From: Coemansia sp. RSA 487
Lineage: Eukaryota > Kickxellomycota > Kickxellomycetes > Kickxellales > Kickxellaceae
DNA: 64,000 nucleotides
Reading direction: 5' to 3'
NCBI GenBank assembly: GCA_027577595.1
Contig: JANBRJ010000001.1
Location: 248,001 to 312,000 of the forward strand
In this document: piece by piece, positions 1 through 12,200 of the stretch
Layout of the letters: every line of letters starts with the position of its first letter
Position numbering within the stretch: position 1 is the first letter of the stretch
Program-made: the position numbers and the translations under genes
Notes under the pieces: model-generated
The model's database searches: none
Seen by the model: the letters and a program-made list of their open reading frames with translations, nothing else
Told to the model about the DNA's origin: nothing

Positions 1-289
1 GACGGCATTTGGCAAACACGCATCCGATCGTAATTACACGTGACTCTTGATCAAGGCAGCTTGATCATAGGTGGTTACGCAACAGCTCTGCCATTTGGGG
101 GGAAGAACTTACGTATGCAGCAAAAGTAAATGCGATGCAATTCTCCTGCCATCTCTTTATTTTCACTTTATTCTGTTTCATTTTAAACCACATTGTGAGC
201 TTTATTTGTCACTTGCTAGCTGCATTAGTCTTATCAACTTGCCCGCTGCCTTCCTTATCATTTATAAATCCAGCGATCTTTAAATTGAA

Positions 290-928
290 ATGACGCAGCT
301 CAAACCAGGAGAGGTCAGCTTGGGAACCACCATTATGGCGGTGCAATTCAATGGCGGAGTTGTGATAGGTGCCGATTCGCGTACAACGACAGGATCATAC
401 ATCGCCAACCGCGTCACAGACAAGCTTACAAAGGTGCATGACCGGATCTACTGCTGCCGCTCTGGATCTGCTGCAGACACACAGGCGGTCGCGGACGTAG
501 TTGCGTACCACCTTGAACTGTACACTGCCCAGCATGGCGAGGAGCCTACTGTCAAGGTAGCTGCGTCGCTGTTCCAGCAGATTTGCTACCAGAACAAAAA
601 CAACCTGTCGGCTGGAATCATCGTTGCCGGTTGGGACAAGGTCGATGGCACCTCGGTGTATGAAATTCCTCTTGGTGGTTCTATACATAAGCAGAACTTT
701 GCGCTGGGCGGTTCAGGATCGGTGTACATCTACGGATACTGTGACAAGACCTTCCGTCCAAACATGACCAAAGAGGAGTGTGTCGAGTTTGTAAGGAGCT
801 CGGTGTCGCTGGCAATGACGAGAGACGGCTCCTCGGGCGGTGTTATTCGCCTGGCAGTGATCACTGAGGATAATGTGGAAAGAATCTTTGTTCCTGGCAA
901 CCAGCTGCCTCCACAGTACCTTGGCTAA
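290..928 (+). CDS. PRE3: 20S proteasome subunit beta type-1 (caspase-like)
   Basis: This is the beta1 catalytic subunit of the 20S proteasome core. It cleaves after acidic residues and acts in the nucleus and cytosol. The protein has 212 residues. A short propeptide (residues 1-12) ends in LG just before TTIMAVQF, so mature Thr1 is T13, made by autocatalysis. The catalytic partners are visible: D29 in [19 protein letters not shown], and K45 at the end of that motif (mature Asp17 and Lys33). The [15 protein letters not shown] and GSGS..YIYGYCD stretches closely match human PSMB6 and yeast Pre3. The propeptide is shorter than in many fungi, but the ATG is the first in frame and the product is complete. 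A TATA-like TTTATAAA lies just upstream (about 261-268). Identification is firm. Confidence 0.97.
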   Translation: MTQLKPGEVSLGTTIMAVQFNGGVVIGADSRTTTGSYIANRVTDKLTKVHDRIYCCRSGSAADTQAVADVVAYHLELYTAQHGEEPTVKVAASLFQQICYQNKNNLSAGIIVAGWDKVDGTSVYEIPLGGSIHKQNFALGGSGSVYIYGYCDKTFRPNMTKEECVEFVRSSVSLAMTRDGSSGGVIRLAVITEDNVERIFVPGNQLPPQYLG

Positions 929-3900
929 ATGGAGTGCTGGCTTTCTATCTTTGTGGATGCCATGCCCTCATATTTATTATACTTTTTTGTTCTCAAGCAT
1001 TATATAAATATATCTGCCTTGTCGCGTGGGTTATATCTTCTCTGATATGATTCTGAAAAAGCGACTCTTTGAAATTCATGATATATTTAGCATGCAACCA
1101 AAATGGTGCCAGTTCCCAGATCAGCGATTAGTCCGGTTTATCAAATTATACGCCAACCTGGGCTGCATTTAAGCGGAATGTCTGAGGAAATTAAAAGCGG
1201 ATACATGGCATGTCCTAGCCATCAAAAACACTAAATGCAAATATGCAAAAACCTGCTATTGTCAGTATTTTGCCTACCACATGTCGATTAGCCATTGTTG
1301 TGCCAGAACTGAACCATGCACATGCTCTTTAGTTTTTAATAGCAGCCACATACAGGTCGTATAGATAGTAGAATACCAATGCATACTCATATTGGCATTG
1401 TTTTCGAGGAGCTGATTTTGCCTATTTGCCAAGATTTGTATGCCATCAAAAGAATGGCCACTTTTTCGGATTCATGACTTTAATTGCGCATATAAAAAGA
1501 TAATAGCTTAATGTCCAACAACCACTGTCAAGCTTCAATGAGCACTTGTGGAGCTGTACCACGGAAAAGATGCCAATTTTTGCAATAATGGAATATGTGC
1601 GTATTTTTAACGAGCAGATCATACAAAGGTGTTAATATATATCACCTGGCTTCTGATACTTTGAGAAGGAAACAGACAGTACTCTTTTTGGCTATCTCGT
1701 ATTATTATTATTATTATTCCACCAATACCTCTCCATTCCCTAAAAAGCAACTATGACAACAGCAGCAACAAGCATGGGATGTTTATATATTTCGAGCACT
1801 ATCCAAATGTGGAAACACATGTGCATTTGTTGCCAAATGATTAGATAGCGGACATAAAGAAATCCACACAGAGCTTTCCAACAGCCGCTCATTATCTTGT
1901 TTTGCACTGCTGTATCAAATATTGCGAGCCATTTTCTATGGCTGTCGTTGTGAAAGCATGCACGTGCTTGACTAAGCTTTAAATAGAAGATGAAGAGTAA
2001 TGACCATGTGAAAACCTTTCTACGCACAAACCTTTGCTATCCATTCCTATTTTCCGACAGTGCTAGTTATTTTACAACGGTTTTCTACCTTTCAATTGTA
2101 AGGCGCTGGAACATGCAATACCTTTTCTATCTGGCACGGTTTGCATAAAGTGGTAGCGTGGTGCAGAGGACAGCACGCAACAGGATACTTGTGATAGCAC
2201 ACTTCATACAGTTGCTGCGCCAAAATCAATGTGATGACGGAATTCATGGAAGCCGCTGCTGCTTTAAACTGATGCAAACAAGACTACTAAAAGAGTGAGT
2301 TTTCGGCATTGCCAGTATTCTCGACACAGGTAGGTTTATTTCTAGATGTGTGTTCGACATATTCGCACGATCGCGCACAAGAGCTCAGGCGACACGTAAA
2401 AACAAGTACTCAATATCAAATGATCGACAGTGCAAAAGCCTTCATACGGTTTTTTGTCGGTAACGCCAACTGTTTGATACAAATGTCCACATTTGCCAAC
2501 AAAAAGCGTTGCTTATTGTCATCTGGCTTAAATGATCCGTCGTCAAGGATCAATACCGTGCAACACATTGCAAGAAAAGAACTTAACAACTTGGCCTTTT
2601 TCCGATTTAGGAAATAAAAACAAAAAAGAACATTTTTCGTGCACAGACATGTTTCTTGAAAAGTCGCGTTGGGGCAAATGAAAAACATTTTACAGCAGTA
2701 ACTGCCATTTTTAGACTATACAAATAAAACGTGCGTCAACGCTTACAAAGGCAGTAAACATGGCTCTTCTGCTTTACCGGGCGCGGAACACAAATAACCA
2801 ATTGAAATTATCATACAGAGTGTATCAAATTCCCTATCCAGATACTTTCCCCGAGCAGCCCAATGAATAGCAGTCAGTGTGCTGTGGTGGCCTGTTCTTT
2901 CCAGGCTTTAGCCGAATCAAAAAGCACCCAGAGGAAAAAATAAAGCAAGCCAAGATAGATCATGCCAACCACCCGCCACACAAAGTTCTCCATACACACA
3001 CTCTGAATTAAAGCGAAAGAGAACGGGACAGGACAATGGTGCAGCTTGTGCAAACATAAAGAGAAAAACCCAGGCTAATTTGCCTACTGAACCCGTGCAT
3101 CCCACATTACATTGTCACAATGTGTTCCCTCCAGATGGCTGCAATTACCACCACTGTCTCTCCCCGCCTATAACCACTAAAGACAGACAAGCAACGGAGA
3201 ACGGGACAGCCTCTTCTCTAGCACAATCAACCCTCAACTTAACCTCTTCCGCACATTTGCTGAAGGAGGGGGTGTTAAGTGTGGGTGTAGGTGACAGCAC
3301 ATTCTTTTGGACCTACCTCCCTCTCTTTCGTCACGGCGACGCCTGTTTTCCCTTTTATGGTGTATGGCCGCCGGCAAACTCCCGCTATTCATTTTGTATT
3401 TTCGTCCGGGCCATATACCCCCGGGCCCTGCTGACTTGATTGAGATAAGCCTGTTAGCGCACAGTGACTATTTGCACTGAAGATTTTGCTGCTTTCTATG
3501 ATTGTTCAAGGGGATATAAATAAAAGGATACCCGGCTGCCGTCGAAAGAGACTTTCTCTGACGTTGGAGCTACAACATACATCTCTAGCACAGCATACTT
3601 TTATCGCATCAATTTTTAGTGCTACTCGCTTCACCTTCCTTTCTCTGGTTTGTGCTACACAATCCAATCCAATTCATTCCATTCTCTCGTCGACGCGACC
3701 CCTTCTATCTGTTTGCGAATTCTTCATTCTTAAGAACTGGCTTTGTGCACCACCTAAACCTTTGTCCTCTTGCTCAAAGCAATAATAAGAGCCCTCTTAG
3801 TTCAGACAAAACTTTTGCTTTTCTTTATTTTCTCGTAAATCCAGGCTTCTGGTATATATTTTTATTTCCGATTTTCGCCTGCAGACACGCCTCACTTTCT

Positions 3901-3999
3901 CCTTGGACTACGGTCTAACAGCTTTTTTAATTTCCAAGCACACTTTGCAGTGTAGACGATACAGTAAATAGCAAACGAGACCCACGACACAAGGCAACA
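929..3999. other. Intergenic region upstream of the first hexose transporter
   Basis: About 3 kb without a supportable gene. The first 2 kb is AT-rich and includes an (ATT)6 microsatellite near 1701-1718. From about 3080 the plus strand turns pyrimidine-rich, which gives several open but non-coding-looking frames of about 100 codons. A clear TATA box lies at 3515-3524, and the C/T-rich stretch from there to the ATG at 4000 is probably the transcribed leader of the sugar transporter. Confidence 0.6.
3515..3524 (+). promoter_or_regulatory. TATA box of the first sugar transporter
   Basis: TATAAATAAA within a GC-flanked context. It lies about 485 bases before the ATG at 4000 and is followed by a long C/T-rich stretch. 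The distance implies a leader of roughly 450 bases, or an intron in the leader. The role is inferred from sequence and position only. Confidence 0.5.
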
Positions 4000-5493
4000 A
4001 TGGTCGATTCGCGCACTCTCGGTATCACGAAATACCAAGTGTTCTGCACTGTCCTGGCTGCCATTGGCAGCTTCAACTTTGGGTGGAACATCGGCACAGT
4101 CAACATCCCAGGCGATGTGCTGCAGAATTGCGTTACCGGGCACAAGTACTATGGCCGCTTCCCGTCATGTATTGGCATATCATCGGGAGTAGTCTGGGGA
4201 ATCATTGTCGGCTGCTATGCACTTGGCGCGCTTCTAGGCGCCATCATCTCCAACCCAGTCATCGACAGAAAGGGCTACAAGTTTACGCTTTCGTGGTTTG
4301 CTCTGCTCAACGTGGTCGGTGCGCTGCTTCTTTCCCTGACCACAAAGGTCCCGCAGTTCATCATCGGCCGCATTGTTGTTGGCGTTGCTGCCGGAGCGGC
4401 TAATAATGCGCTTTCCACGTACGTCTCAGATATCACAACCCCACGTGCTCGCAACGTTTTGAGCGGTGTTGTGCAGTTTGCGTGCAACTTTGGAATCATG
4501 CTCGACAACGCTTGTGCCCTGGGGCTGGCACCTCCGCCACGCTGGCGCATTCTGTTTGCCCTGACTGGCGTCTTTGGCCTGATTAACTTTATCCTGTTCC
4601 CGTTTGCAAGTGAGTCGCCCAAATGGCTTGTCTCCAAAGGCAAGTATGAAGAGGCGCGTCAGGCTCTGACAAGATTCCGCAAGGGCGCGGATGTTGATGT
4701 CGAGTTCAACGACATTGTGCGCATCCACCAGGAGAACAAAGAGCGCACCGAGGACGTCAACGTGTACCAAGTGCTTCGTGGAGACACGCCGCATAACCTG
4801 CGCCATCAGCTTCTGTGCGTGTCTGCGCTCATGTTCTTCCAACAGCTGTGCGGGATCAACGCAGTCATCTTCTACTCAACGCAGATCATCAACAAGTCGA
4901 CTAAGGACGACCCTGCCGACATCCCTACGCTGGCCCAGATCCTTACATGGGTTATTTCGATGGTTGCGCTCATATTCACGTTTGCCGGTATGGTCCTTGG
5001 CGCATATTTCGGCCGCCGCACCCTGCTAATGTTTTCGCATGCCACAATGGCGCTCTTCTCTGCAATCCTTGTCGCTGGATCCGTCACAAATGTCACGGCG
5101 CTGGTTGTCACCATGGTGTTCCTTTTCAATGCATTCTTCAACCTCGGCGTTGGCCCGATCCCATGGGCGACCGCCGGTGAGATGACGCCACGCTACGCAA
5201 TGACTGCAATGTCGGCAATCGGCACTGGAATCGGCTATACCTTTACGTTTGTAATTGGCGTCATCTTTCCGCCGATGCAGGATGCATGGCAAAACTACAC
5301 ATTCTTCTTCTTTATGGCGTGGAACCTGGCTGCTGTGACCTTTGTATTCCTATTTGTCCCCGAGACCAAGGACCGACCGATTGAAGATACCGTCAAGGTC
5401 CACTCGTGTGGTATTCACTTTGTTGTTGGTAAAAAGTGGAAGGTCGATGCAATCAAAAACAACGATGACATGGTGGTTCCTGCCGATGTCTAG
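4000..5493 (+). CDS. MFS sugar (hexose) transporter, first tandem copy
   Basis: A plasma-membrane sugar porter of the MFS SP/GLUT family, 497 residues with about 12 hydrophobic segments. Family marks seen: GRIVVGVAAG near 123-132, SESPKWL near 204-210 (the PESPRWL motif after TM6), QQLCGINAVIFYS at 281-293 (the TM7 sugar-contact motif), the YFGRR loop near 336, GPIPWATAGEMTP at 385-397, and PETKDRPIE from 454. It probably carries glucose or a related hexose by facilitated diffusion or proton symport; the sequence does not say which. It resembles animal GLUTs more than yeast Hxt proteins in its short termini. A paralog follows 864 bases downstream in the same orientation. In the TM7 motif this copy has Cys where the paralog has Ser (QQLCGI versus QQFSGI). 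Confidence 0.95.
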   Translation: MVDSRTLGITKYQVFCTVLAAIGSFNFGWNIGTVNIPGDVLQNCVTGHKYYGRFPSCIGISSGVVWGIIVGCYALGALLGAIISNPVIDRKGYKFTLSWFALLNVVGALLLSLTTKVPQFIIGRIVVGVAAGAANNALSTYVSDITTPRARNVLSGVVQFACNFGIMLDNACALGLAPPPRWRILFALTGVFGLINFILFPFASESPKWLVSKGKYEEARQALTRFRKGADVDVEFNDIVRIHQENKERTEDVNVYQVLRGDTPHNLRHQLLCVSALMFFQQLCGINAVIFYSTQIINKSTKDDPADIPTLAQILTWVISMVALIFTFAGMVLGAYFGRRTLLMFSHATMALFSAILVAGSVTNVTALVVTMVFLFNAFFNLGVGPIPWATAGEMTPRYAMTAMSAIGTGIGYTFTFVIGVIFPPMQDAWQNYTFFFFMAWNLAAVTFVFLFVPETKDRPIEDTVKVHSCGIHFVVGKKWKVDAIKNNDDMVVPADV

Positions 5494-6356
5494 ATGCTAT
5501 GTTTATTCCGTTGTTTGTTGCGAGCAACATTACAATTGCTTTTTTGCTCTGTTGTTATTTTTTCACTTTTTCACTAAATTGTCCATTTTGTATCAGAAGA
5601 ATCGTTCACATGCAACTGATCGAGCAGGAGTTAGTTATACATGCTGAAACTGGAGAGATACATGATTACTCACGCAAGTCAACTGATTACGCTCTGATCC
5701 GTGCTTTAATTTCTTATCTACTTTGTCATTCCCCGTATTTGTTGATCGAGTCAAGAAGGAAAAAAAATAGTATACAGACATGTGGCCATAGTATATTGTT
5801 TGTGGGGTGAAAAATCGTTAGAATATGCCTAAAAATCGTTGGTAACTGTTGATGCCTAAATAAAAAAAGTAGGACGATATTTTGCGCAGGCACGTTACAT
5901 GTGGCGTACCGCTAAATCCTTTGCTCTTTTTTTTCCTCCAGCATGGTTCTGTGGAGCAAGTTGTATATTACATTAGCTAGATATATATCGCCCGCGTTGT
6001 TGAAGATTGCGCTCTATCCCTGTCCATTAACTATACAGCCGCAGTTTTTGAACAAATACACCATGTCTCTTTCTCAAGAGGTGATAGATGTCCAGTTTTT
6101 GTATTTCAAACCTGTTGCTTTATTCCTCTCACTTTTTTTTTATAGCTATTCTACCGTTGCTGCCTTTATTGCTATTGTTTATCTACACAGCGGCGAACGG
6201 ACTAGTTAGCAAAGAGGACAAGTAATTCTCTTCTATAGTTATTTATTATTGAACAAGATATCTTTTTTGTTGGCATCAACGTATTTATTTATATTGTCCA
6301 AACACTGGTAGCGGTCACCCATCCATTCATCTCTCTTTTTTATCTCTCCTACTGGG
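5494..6356. other. Spacer between tandem sugar transporters
   Basis: 863 bases, AT-rich, with T-runs. It must hold the 3' end of the first transporter mRNA and the promoter of the second. I see no coding signal and no RNA gene. Confidence 0.6.
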
Positions 6357-7904
6357 ATGCCTGTTGATTCACGGACGCTTGGTGTCACGCCTTTCCAAGC
6401 CTACTGTACGGGGCTTGCGGCCATCGGCAGTTTCAACTTTGGGTGGAACATTGGTTCGGTCAACATCCCAGGCGATGTGCTCCAAAACTGCGTGACCGGA
6501 CGCAAGTACTACGGCCCGTTTCCATCGTGCATATTCGTGGGCTCAAACACAGTATGGGGTATAGTGGTCGGGAGTTATGCACTTGGGATGTTTGGCGGAG
6601 CTGTTATTTCCAATCCAGTCATCGACAGAAAGGGCTACAAGTTCACGCTTTCCTGGTTTGCTCTGCTCAATGTGGTCGGTGCGCTGCTTTTGTCGTTGAC
6701 CACAAAGCTACCACAGTTTATCATCGGCCGCGTTGTTGTTGGTGTTGCTGCCGGAGCCGCAAACAACGCGCTTTCCACTTATGTGTCGGACATTTCCACC
6801 CCGCGCGCACGCACGATCATGGGGGGTATGGTACAGCTTGCGTGCAATCTGGGCATCATGGTCGATAACGCGTGCGCACTGGGGTTGGCGCACCCGCCGC
6901 GCTGGCGCATCCTGTTTGCCATCACGGGTGCGCTGGGGCTGCTCAACTTTGTTCTGTTTCCGTTTGCCAACGAATCGCCCAAATGGCTCATCTCGAAGGG
7001 CCGCTACGACGAGGCGCGCGTTTCTCTGCAGAGCTTCCGCAGAAAGGCGTACATTAACGATGAGTTTGACGAGATGGTCAACATTGACCGAATCAACAAG
7101 GAGCGCACAGAAGATGTCAACGTTCTCCAGGTGGTTCGCGGAGACACACCAGACAACTTGCGGCACCAGCTGATGTGCGTGTGCGCACTCATGTTCTTCC
7201 AGCAGTTCAGCGGAATCAACGCAGTCATATTCTACTCGACATCCATCATCAACAAGTCGACCGGCGGAAACCCGGCCAACATCCCAACGCTCGCGCAGAT
7301 CCTGTCGTTCCTCATCTCAGTTGCTGCGTTCGTCTTCACGTTCCTTGGCATGGTCATGGGCGCTTACATTGGCCGTCGAAAATTGCTGATATTTTCGCAC
7401 ATGATGATGGCGATATTCTCTGGAATCATCGTGCCAGGAGCCGTTCGGAGTGTCACGGCCCTGGTAGTCGTGGCTGTCTTTTGCTTCAATGCCTTCTTCA
7501 ACATCGGCGTCGGCCCCATTCCGTGGGCCACTGCAAGCGAAATGACGCCCCGATACGCCATGACTGCAATGTCTGGAATCGGCACAGGTATTGGCTACAT
7601 TGGCACTTTTGTCATCGGTGTCATCTTCCCCCCGCTCAACAACTGGTGGGGGAACTACACCTTCTTGTTCTTCCTGTGCTGGAATGTGGTTGCTGCCCTT
7701 TTTGTATACTTCTTTATTCCCGAGACCAGAGACCGGCCCATCGAAGAAACCGTCAGACTCCACTCGTGCGGCATTCATCAAGTCTTGGGAAGCAAGTGGC
7801 AGACTGAACCCATCGACAAGCTAGCCGAGGCTTCTTTAGATGATGATATTGGTCTAGAAGATCCAACACTACTTCCAGAAAACTCCGATGAGCCTACTTT
7901 CTAA
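6357..7904 (+). CDS. MFS sugar (hexose) transporter, second tandem copy
   Basis: Paralog of the upstream gene and of the same MFS SP/GLUT family; 515 residues with about 12 membrane segments. It begins MPVDSRTLGVT, shares FNFGWNIGSVNIPGDVLQNC with its neighbour, and carries QQFSGINAVIFYS near 282-294, GPIPWATASEMTP and PETRDRPIE. Compared with the first copy it has an acidic C-terminal tail of about 20 residues (SLDDDIGLEDPTLLPENSDE), a likely site for regulated trafficking or turnover, though this is inference. Several DNA blocks are nearly identical to the first copy, also at silent positions (compare 6614-6690 with 4254-4330), which suggests recent duplication or gene conversion. The substrate is not determinable. 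Confidence 0.95.
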   Translation: MPVDSRTLGVTPFQAYCTGLAAIGSFNFGWNIGSVNIPGDVLQNCVTGRKYYGPFPSCIFVGSNTVWGIVVGSYALGMFGGAVISNPVIDRKGYKFTLSWFALLNVVGALLLSLTTKLPQFIIGRVVVGVAAGAANNALSTYVSDISTPRARTIMGGMVQLACNLGIMVDNACALGLAHPPRWRILFAITGALGLLNFVLFPFANESPKWLISKGRYDEARVSLQSFRRKAYINDEFDEMVNIDRINKERTEDVNVLQVVRGDTPDNLRHQLMCVCALMFFQQFSGINAVIFYSTSIINKSTGGNPANIPTLAQILSFLISVAAFVFTFLGMVMGAYIGRRKLLIFSHMMMAIFSGIIVPGAVRSVTALVVVAVFCFNAFFNIGVGPIPWATASEMTPRYAMTAMSGIGTGIGYIGTFVIGVIFPPLNNWWGNYTFLFFLCWNVVAALFVYFFIPETRDRPIEETVRLHSCGIHQVLGSKWQTEPIDKLAEASLDDDIGLEDPTLLPENSDEPTF

Positions 7905-8679
7905 CACAGTCCCATTCAGCTTGAGTCAATTGATATTATCTTTTTCATTATTTTGTGTCTTCTCTTGCAACTGTGACACTATAAAGTACTTTTGCATTTT
8001 TGTCTTATTTTATTTCTATTTCAACAAAAATACCATGTGTTTTTTATTAAGGAAGGTTTGTATAAATACAACCTCCCAAGCTGTACTTGGCTTTTTGATG
8101 AATTTCGGATCAAGGGGCAATAAGAGTATGAAATTACATGGCGAAAAATAGCTTTTGAAAGAGCATAATTCATGTACGAAACGACTGGGCTACATATTCC
8201 TGGAATTCCGCAAACAATGTGTATAATTCGTCTTCATGTCTGTTTTTCATGTATATATATTATAATTCGATCTGATTCTATCGCCTAACCTACCATAAAG
8301 GATTTAAGGGCTGTATTAATTTTTCAAAGCCAGAATGCGAGTTTAGCTTATGTTTTTCCTTTTGTCTAGGGCGTATATGTTCCCAGCCTCAGTCCGATTC
8401 TTGGACGAAGCACTTTTTCTTTATCTTATTTAAACAATAGACGCTAGTCGTTCGCTGTATAAATGGACGTTTTTTTTATGAAAATGGTTTTTTTCTAGGA
8501 AAATCCTAGCCAAACAACAGCGAGTGTGATAACGATTAGGCCGCGAATTGCCGTGCCATCATCATTGTCGGAATGCGGCAGATATTAAGGTAACTCGGGT
8601 TTGAAATTTATCTGCTTGACGCATTTCGCACTTCGAGACTGTAGCGGAGGCGACAAATAAAAGCAGGAGGAAAGGATAG
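7905..8679. other. Gene-free stretch after the transporter pair
   Basis: 775 bases, AT-rich. It probably holds the 3' UTR of the second transporter. I see no start codon that opens cleanly into the frame at 8680. Confidence 0.5.
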
Positions 8680-8988
8680 AGCGGCACAGCGCAATACGAC
8701 CCCACTTGGACTGCCACAGCCAGATACTGGAATCGCGACATTTCCGCCACCACCAACTTCCGCTATATCGTCAACTGGCAGCTCGAGCACGACGAAGTCC
8801 CCGAACTGTCCACACGCTCCACTGCTTCTGTATATGCTTCTACTGCAGAGCCTCAACATACTTACCAAATTTGGGCCCTACGTTTTAAGTATTATGTTGT
8901 TAGCTGCATTTGTTGCGGTTGCTACCAAATGATGCTTGCCGTTGTTGTTGCTATTTTGTGTGTTTTCCTGATGGGATATTTTTACTAA
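8680..8988 (+). pseudogene. Orphan open frame with C-terminal membrane segment (exon or gene remnant)
   Basis: An open frame of 102 codons preceded by an in-frame TAG and lacking an ATG near its 5' end. It reads like real protein: codons such as GAC CCC, GCC, ATC GTC AAC TGG CAG CTC GAG dominate its first half. The product runs YDPTWTATARYWNRD, then FRYIVNWQLEHDE, then a Ser/Thr-rich part, then ICCGC, and ends in a hydrophobic stretch MMLAVVVAILCVFLMGYFY before TAA. That layout (soluble part, Cys cluster, terminal membrane segment) suggests the last exon or the remnant of a membrane protein. A TAG at 8677-8679 could be an acceptor, but I found no convincing upstream exon. I do not recognise the family. 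Confidence 0.3.
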
Positions 8989-9279
8989 CGCTCATCATGG
9001 TTTCTTTTTTCTCCTGCTCTTGTATTTTCTATTGACTGCTGCAAACGATTTCTCCCTCGCAAACAGAGGAAAACACTCGACTTTCGTACATCACTGAAAA
9101 CCTACTTCGTCAATGCTTGTCTCTCACAAACCTCCCTTTCTCCAAAACAGTGTAGGACTATCCGTGCTTTTTGGATTCAAAGTTTTATACATTGATGACT
9201 TGAAAACAGACATGTATCTTATAAATACACAAAATACTTTTAACTCTAAACCAAAAAAACTATTCAAATACAAGCCGTC

Positions 9280-12200
9280 TTATTCCTTTGTTACAAGCCC
9301 TTGCGCAACCAAAATACGCCTCTTCACAAACGACGCCCACTCGTAGTAAACCTGGATATCTCCACTCGCCTTCCACACGTTTGCTTTTATTGTGGCAAGC
9401 GTCTGCCTGGGTTTCACCTTTACATCCTTGCTGAAAAGATCCAAGTAGAGTTCAGGCCGCCCTACGTATTCGGGACCACTGTTGCCGCTTCCTTTGTTGA
9501 TCGTACTGTTGCGCCAGAAAATAACATCGTCTAGTGCTGCCTGCTCCTCCTCCGAAAGCACCTCTCCAGCTCGTGCGAACAGATCGATAAACGTGTTGCT
9601 GCTGGTTTCGCTTAAATGACTTAGAGCTGGATTATTCTTGTACGCCCTTGCGCATGCATCAACAGCATTCACGTAGTTTAGCGCTGGCTGCTGCATCAGA
9701 GGAAGCCCGATCTTGTCGACCACATAGATGGCAAGCTTACGCGCACGCAGCATGCCGTTGGCAACAAGGCGCGCAGTTGGATTCGGGAATGGCGGTAGCG
9801 TGGACCCCTGCAACGGACTGAGCACAAACGAAACCTTTGCTGGCTCTTGGTACGACGCAGGCAGCTTATTAAACAGCAAAAAATCTGTCAGCCACGCTGG
9901 AATGCTCATTTCAAACGACAAAAGCGGGTCGTCAGTGATGCGGAATATGGACATTGAATTCTGCTGCTGCTCTGGTGAGCCGACAATATAATCAATGGTG
10001 TTGCGGTATATCGAGTACGGCTCAGGCGCATCCACATGCTCCTGACATATTTGCACAACCACGTTGCGAGGAAGAGGAAGGCGTGGGCACACAATCGGCG
10101 AGTAAAGCTGCTCCCACGGCGCCGGCGTGCATTGTAATAGTGCAAGGGTGCGCTCGGTGTCGGTAGGGAACCGCGGTCCAGCCCATTCAGCAAATCCATC
10201 GCGCTCGGGTTTCGCAAATGTGTTGCCAGAACTGTCTTGGGATCCATTGATGTTTACTGTATTTGGCCCGTTCACTCGCGTGTCAGGCGTGCTATTGGAT
10301 TTGTTGGTATTTGGGAGAACTGGGTTGCTGTTGTTTCCACTGATGGTGCCGGCCAAAGTAGGTTTGTTGCTACCAGATCCCGGACTGCCTTGCGTGGAGC
10401 CAATGCTCTTCTGTTTGCGCACACGTATGGAACGCAGCCGATTCATAAATTTGCCAGTTGAGCCATTGCTGCTTGCTGATTCACCATCCTCTCCCCTGCC
10501 CAAAAGCTGCTGCTGTGATGTAGCTCCTTGCGGCGTTCCAGGCGCAGTATCGATAGAAACGTTGTGTTGATGTCGAGGCTGTGTTGGTGGGCCTACTGCT
10601 GGCTTGGTTTTCGTATTCTCGTTAGTTGTATATGTCTCATGGTCGGCGCTACTACTAGTACTACTACTACCGCCGCTATCCTTGCGCCCACTGCCAGCCA
10701 TTGAGTTCTGCTCTTGCTTTGGCAGGCCATGCAAAGGAGGTATGCCATTCGCCGATTTAGCAGAGTATGGCGCTTCAGTACTTTTCGATACTGGCAGCGC
10801 TACTAAATCGCCAATACCGATTTCTTTTGCGCTACTCACAAGCTGCGAGGCAATCGCTGGAAATCGCTGCTTTTGCTGCTGGAGTTGTTTTTCGCTGATT
10901 CCAAGATGTGAGTTTGACGGATGAATTCCAGGCGCATTGAGCGTACTTGGGTTGGACCCAACAGTAAGTGCTGGCAATCGCACTGCCGCTGTATGTGTAG
11001 TTGCAGCCCTCGTCACACCTGGGGTCATAGGTTTTGGGCTTTCGCTTGCTGAATACGGCGACTGGTATGAATGAGGAGCCGCTGCTTTGGCAGAAACAAC
11101 TTCAGCCGTGGGGATCTGAGCAGCCCAATAATTAAGCTGTGTTGCAACCTGCGCCGAGATCGGCCCGCGCTTGACCCTGGCCCGAGCGTAGTTGAGAAAC
11201 AAGCGCTTGAGCATCCACTGGCCAATGTTTACACGCTCATGGTCGCCCATCGCCCGTATGGTTTCTGGTGTGATACCGTCAATCTCGTCTACGTGTACCT
11301 CAGCGCTCCACACTTGGCTCTCGTCAAACCGCACGGTAAGCGCGCCAATGCGCGTGTCCACGCGGCACCAGGAGTTTACAGCCTCTGGATGTAGAGAGAG
11401 AAGGGACTCGATTCGATCAAAGTCCTTACCGAATATGCCATTGAATTTTTTACTGTCATGAGTGTCTTCCTCGGTTGCAGGGAACTCGTAGATGCGGCGA
11501 CACAGCATGATATCCCAAAGCGACACGCGGCCCTGTGTGTCTTGGGCCAGAACCTGGCGCTTGTTTGGGAGGATCTTGTGCCGATGCAATCCATGCTTTC
11601 CGTGAATGGTCTCGTCCGGCTTGCTGCGCACAGGAACAACCTCGTGCTCTTCGTCTAGATTCCTCTGTGCGCTAGAAATTCCTTTCGTCTGCCCCTTATT
11701 GTACAGCGAATAATGCAATGGTGAGGTGTGCATTCCACCGCCGACGCCAGAAACAGAAACAGAGGCAGCAGCAGTCGCGGGGGATGTCGTTGCCTTAGCG
11801 TTTATTAGCGAGGATGATGGTAGCGGCGAATCCATAATCGAGGCGCTGTCATCTTCACCTCCTCCACATTTCTCAGATGTGGCGCAGTTCAGCACAGGAA
11901 CAGATGATTTTCCAAGAACAGAGCGCGACTGTGCTGATGTTCTTTCCGTGGCAAGCAGTGCCGAGATGGATCCGTGCGCTTTGTCTTGGCCATACTCAAT
12001 TGATCGCGAACGCACATGGCGAAGGTGGTGCAATGACGAGCGAGCGCTGTCGGTGGAAGTTCCGGGAGACATTCTGGCATCCTCAAACAGGTCCTCACCA
12101 TCGGACTCCCTGATCATGCTGCGCCGCGCCTGCTCTGCCTGCATCGCCTTCAGTACCGGAGACGCAGTGTTACGAAGCGCAAATGCATATGGTGCGGAGT

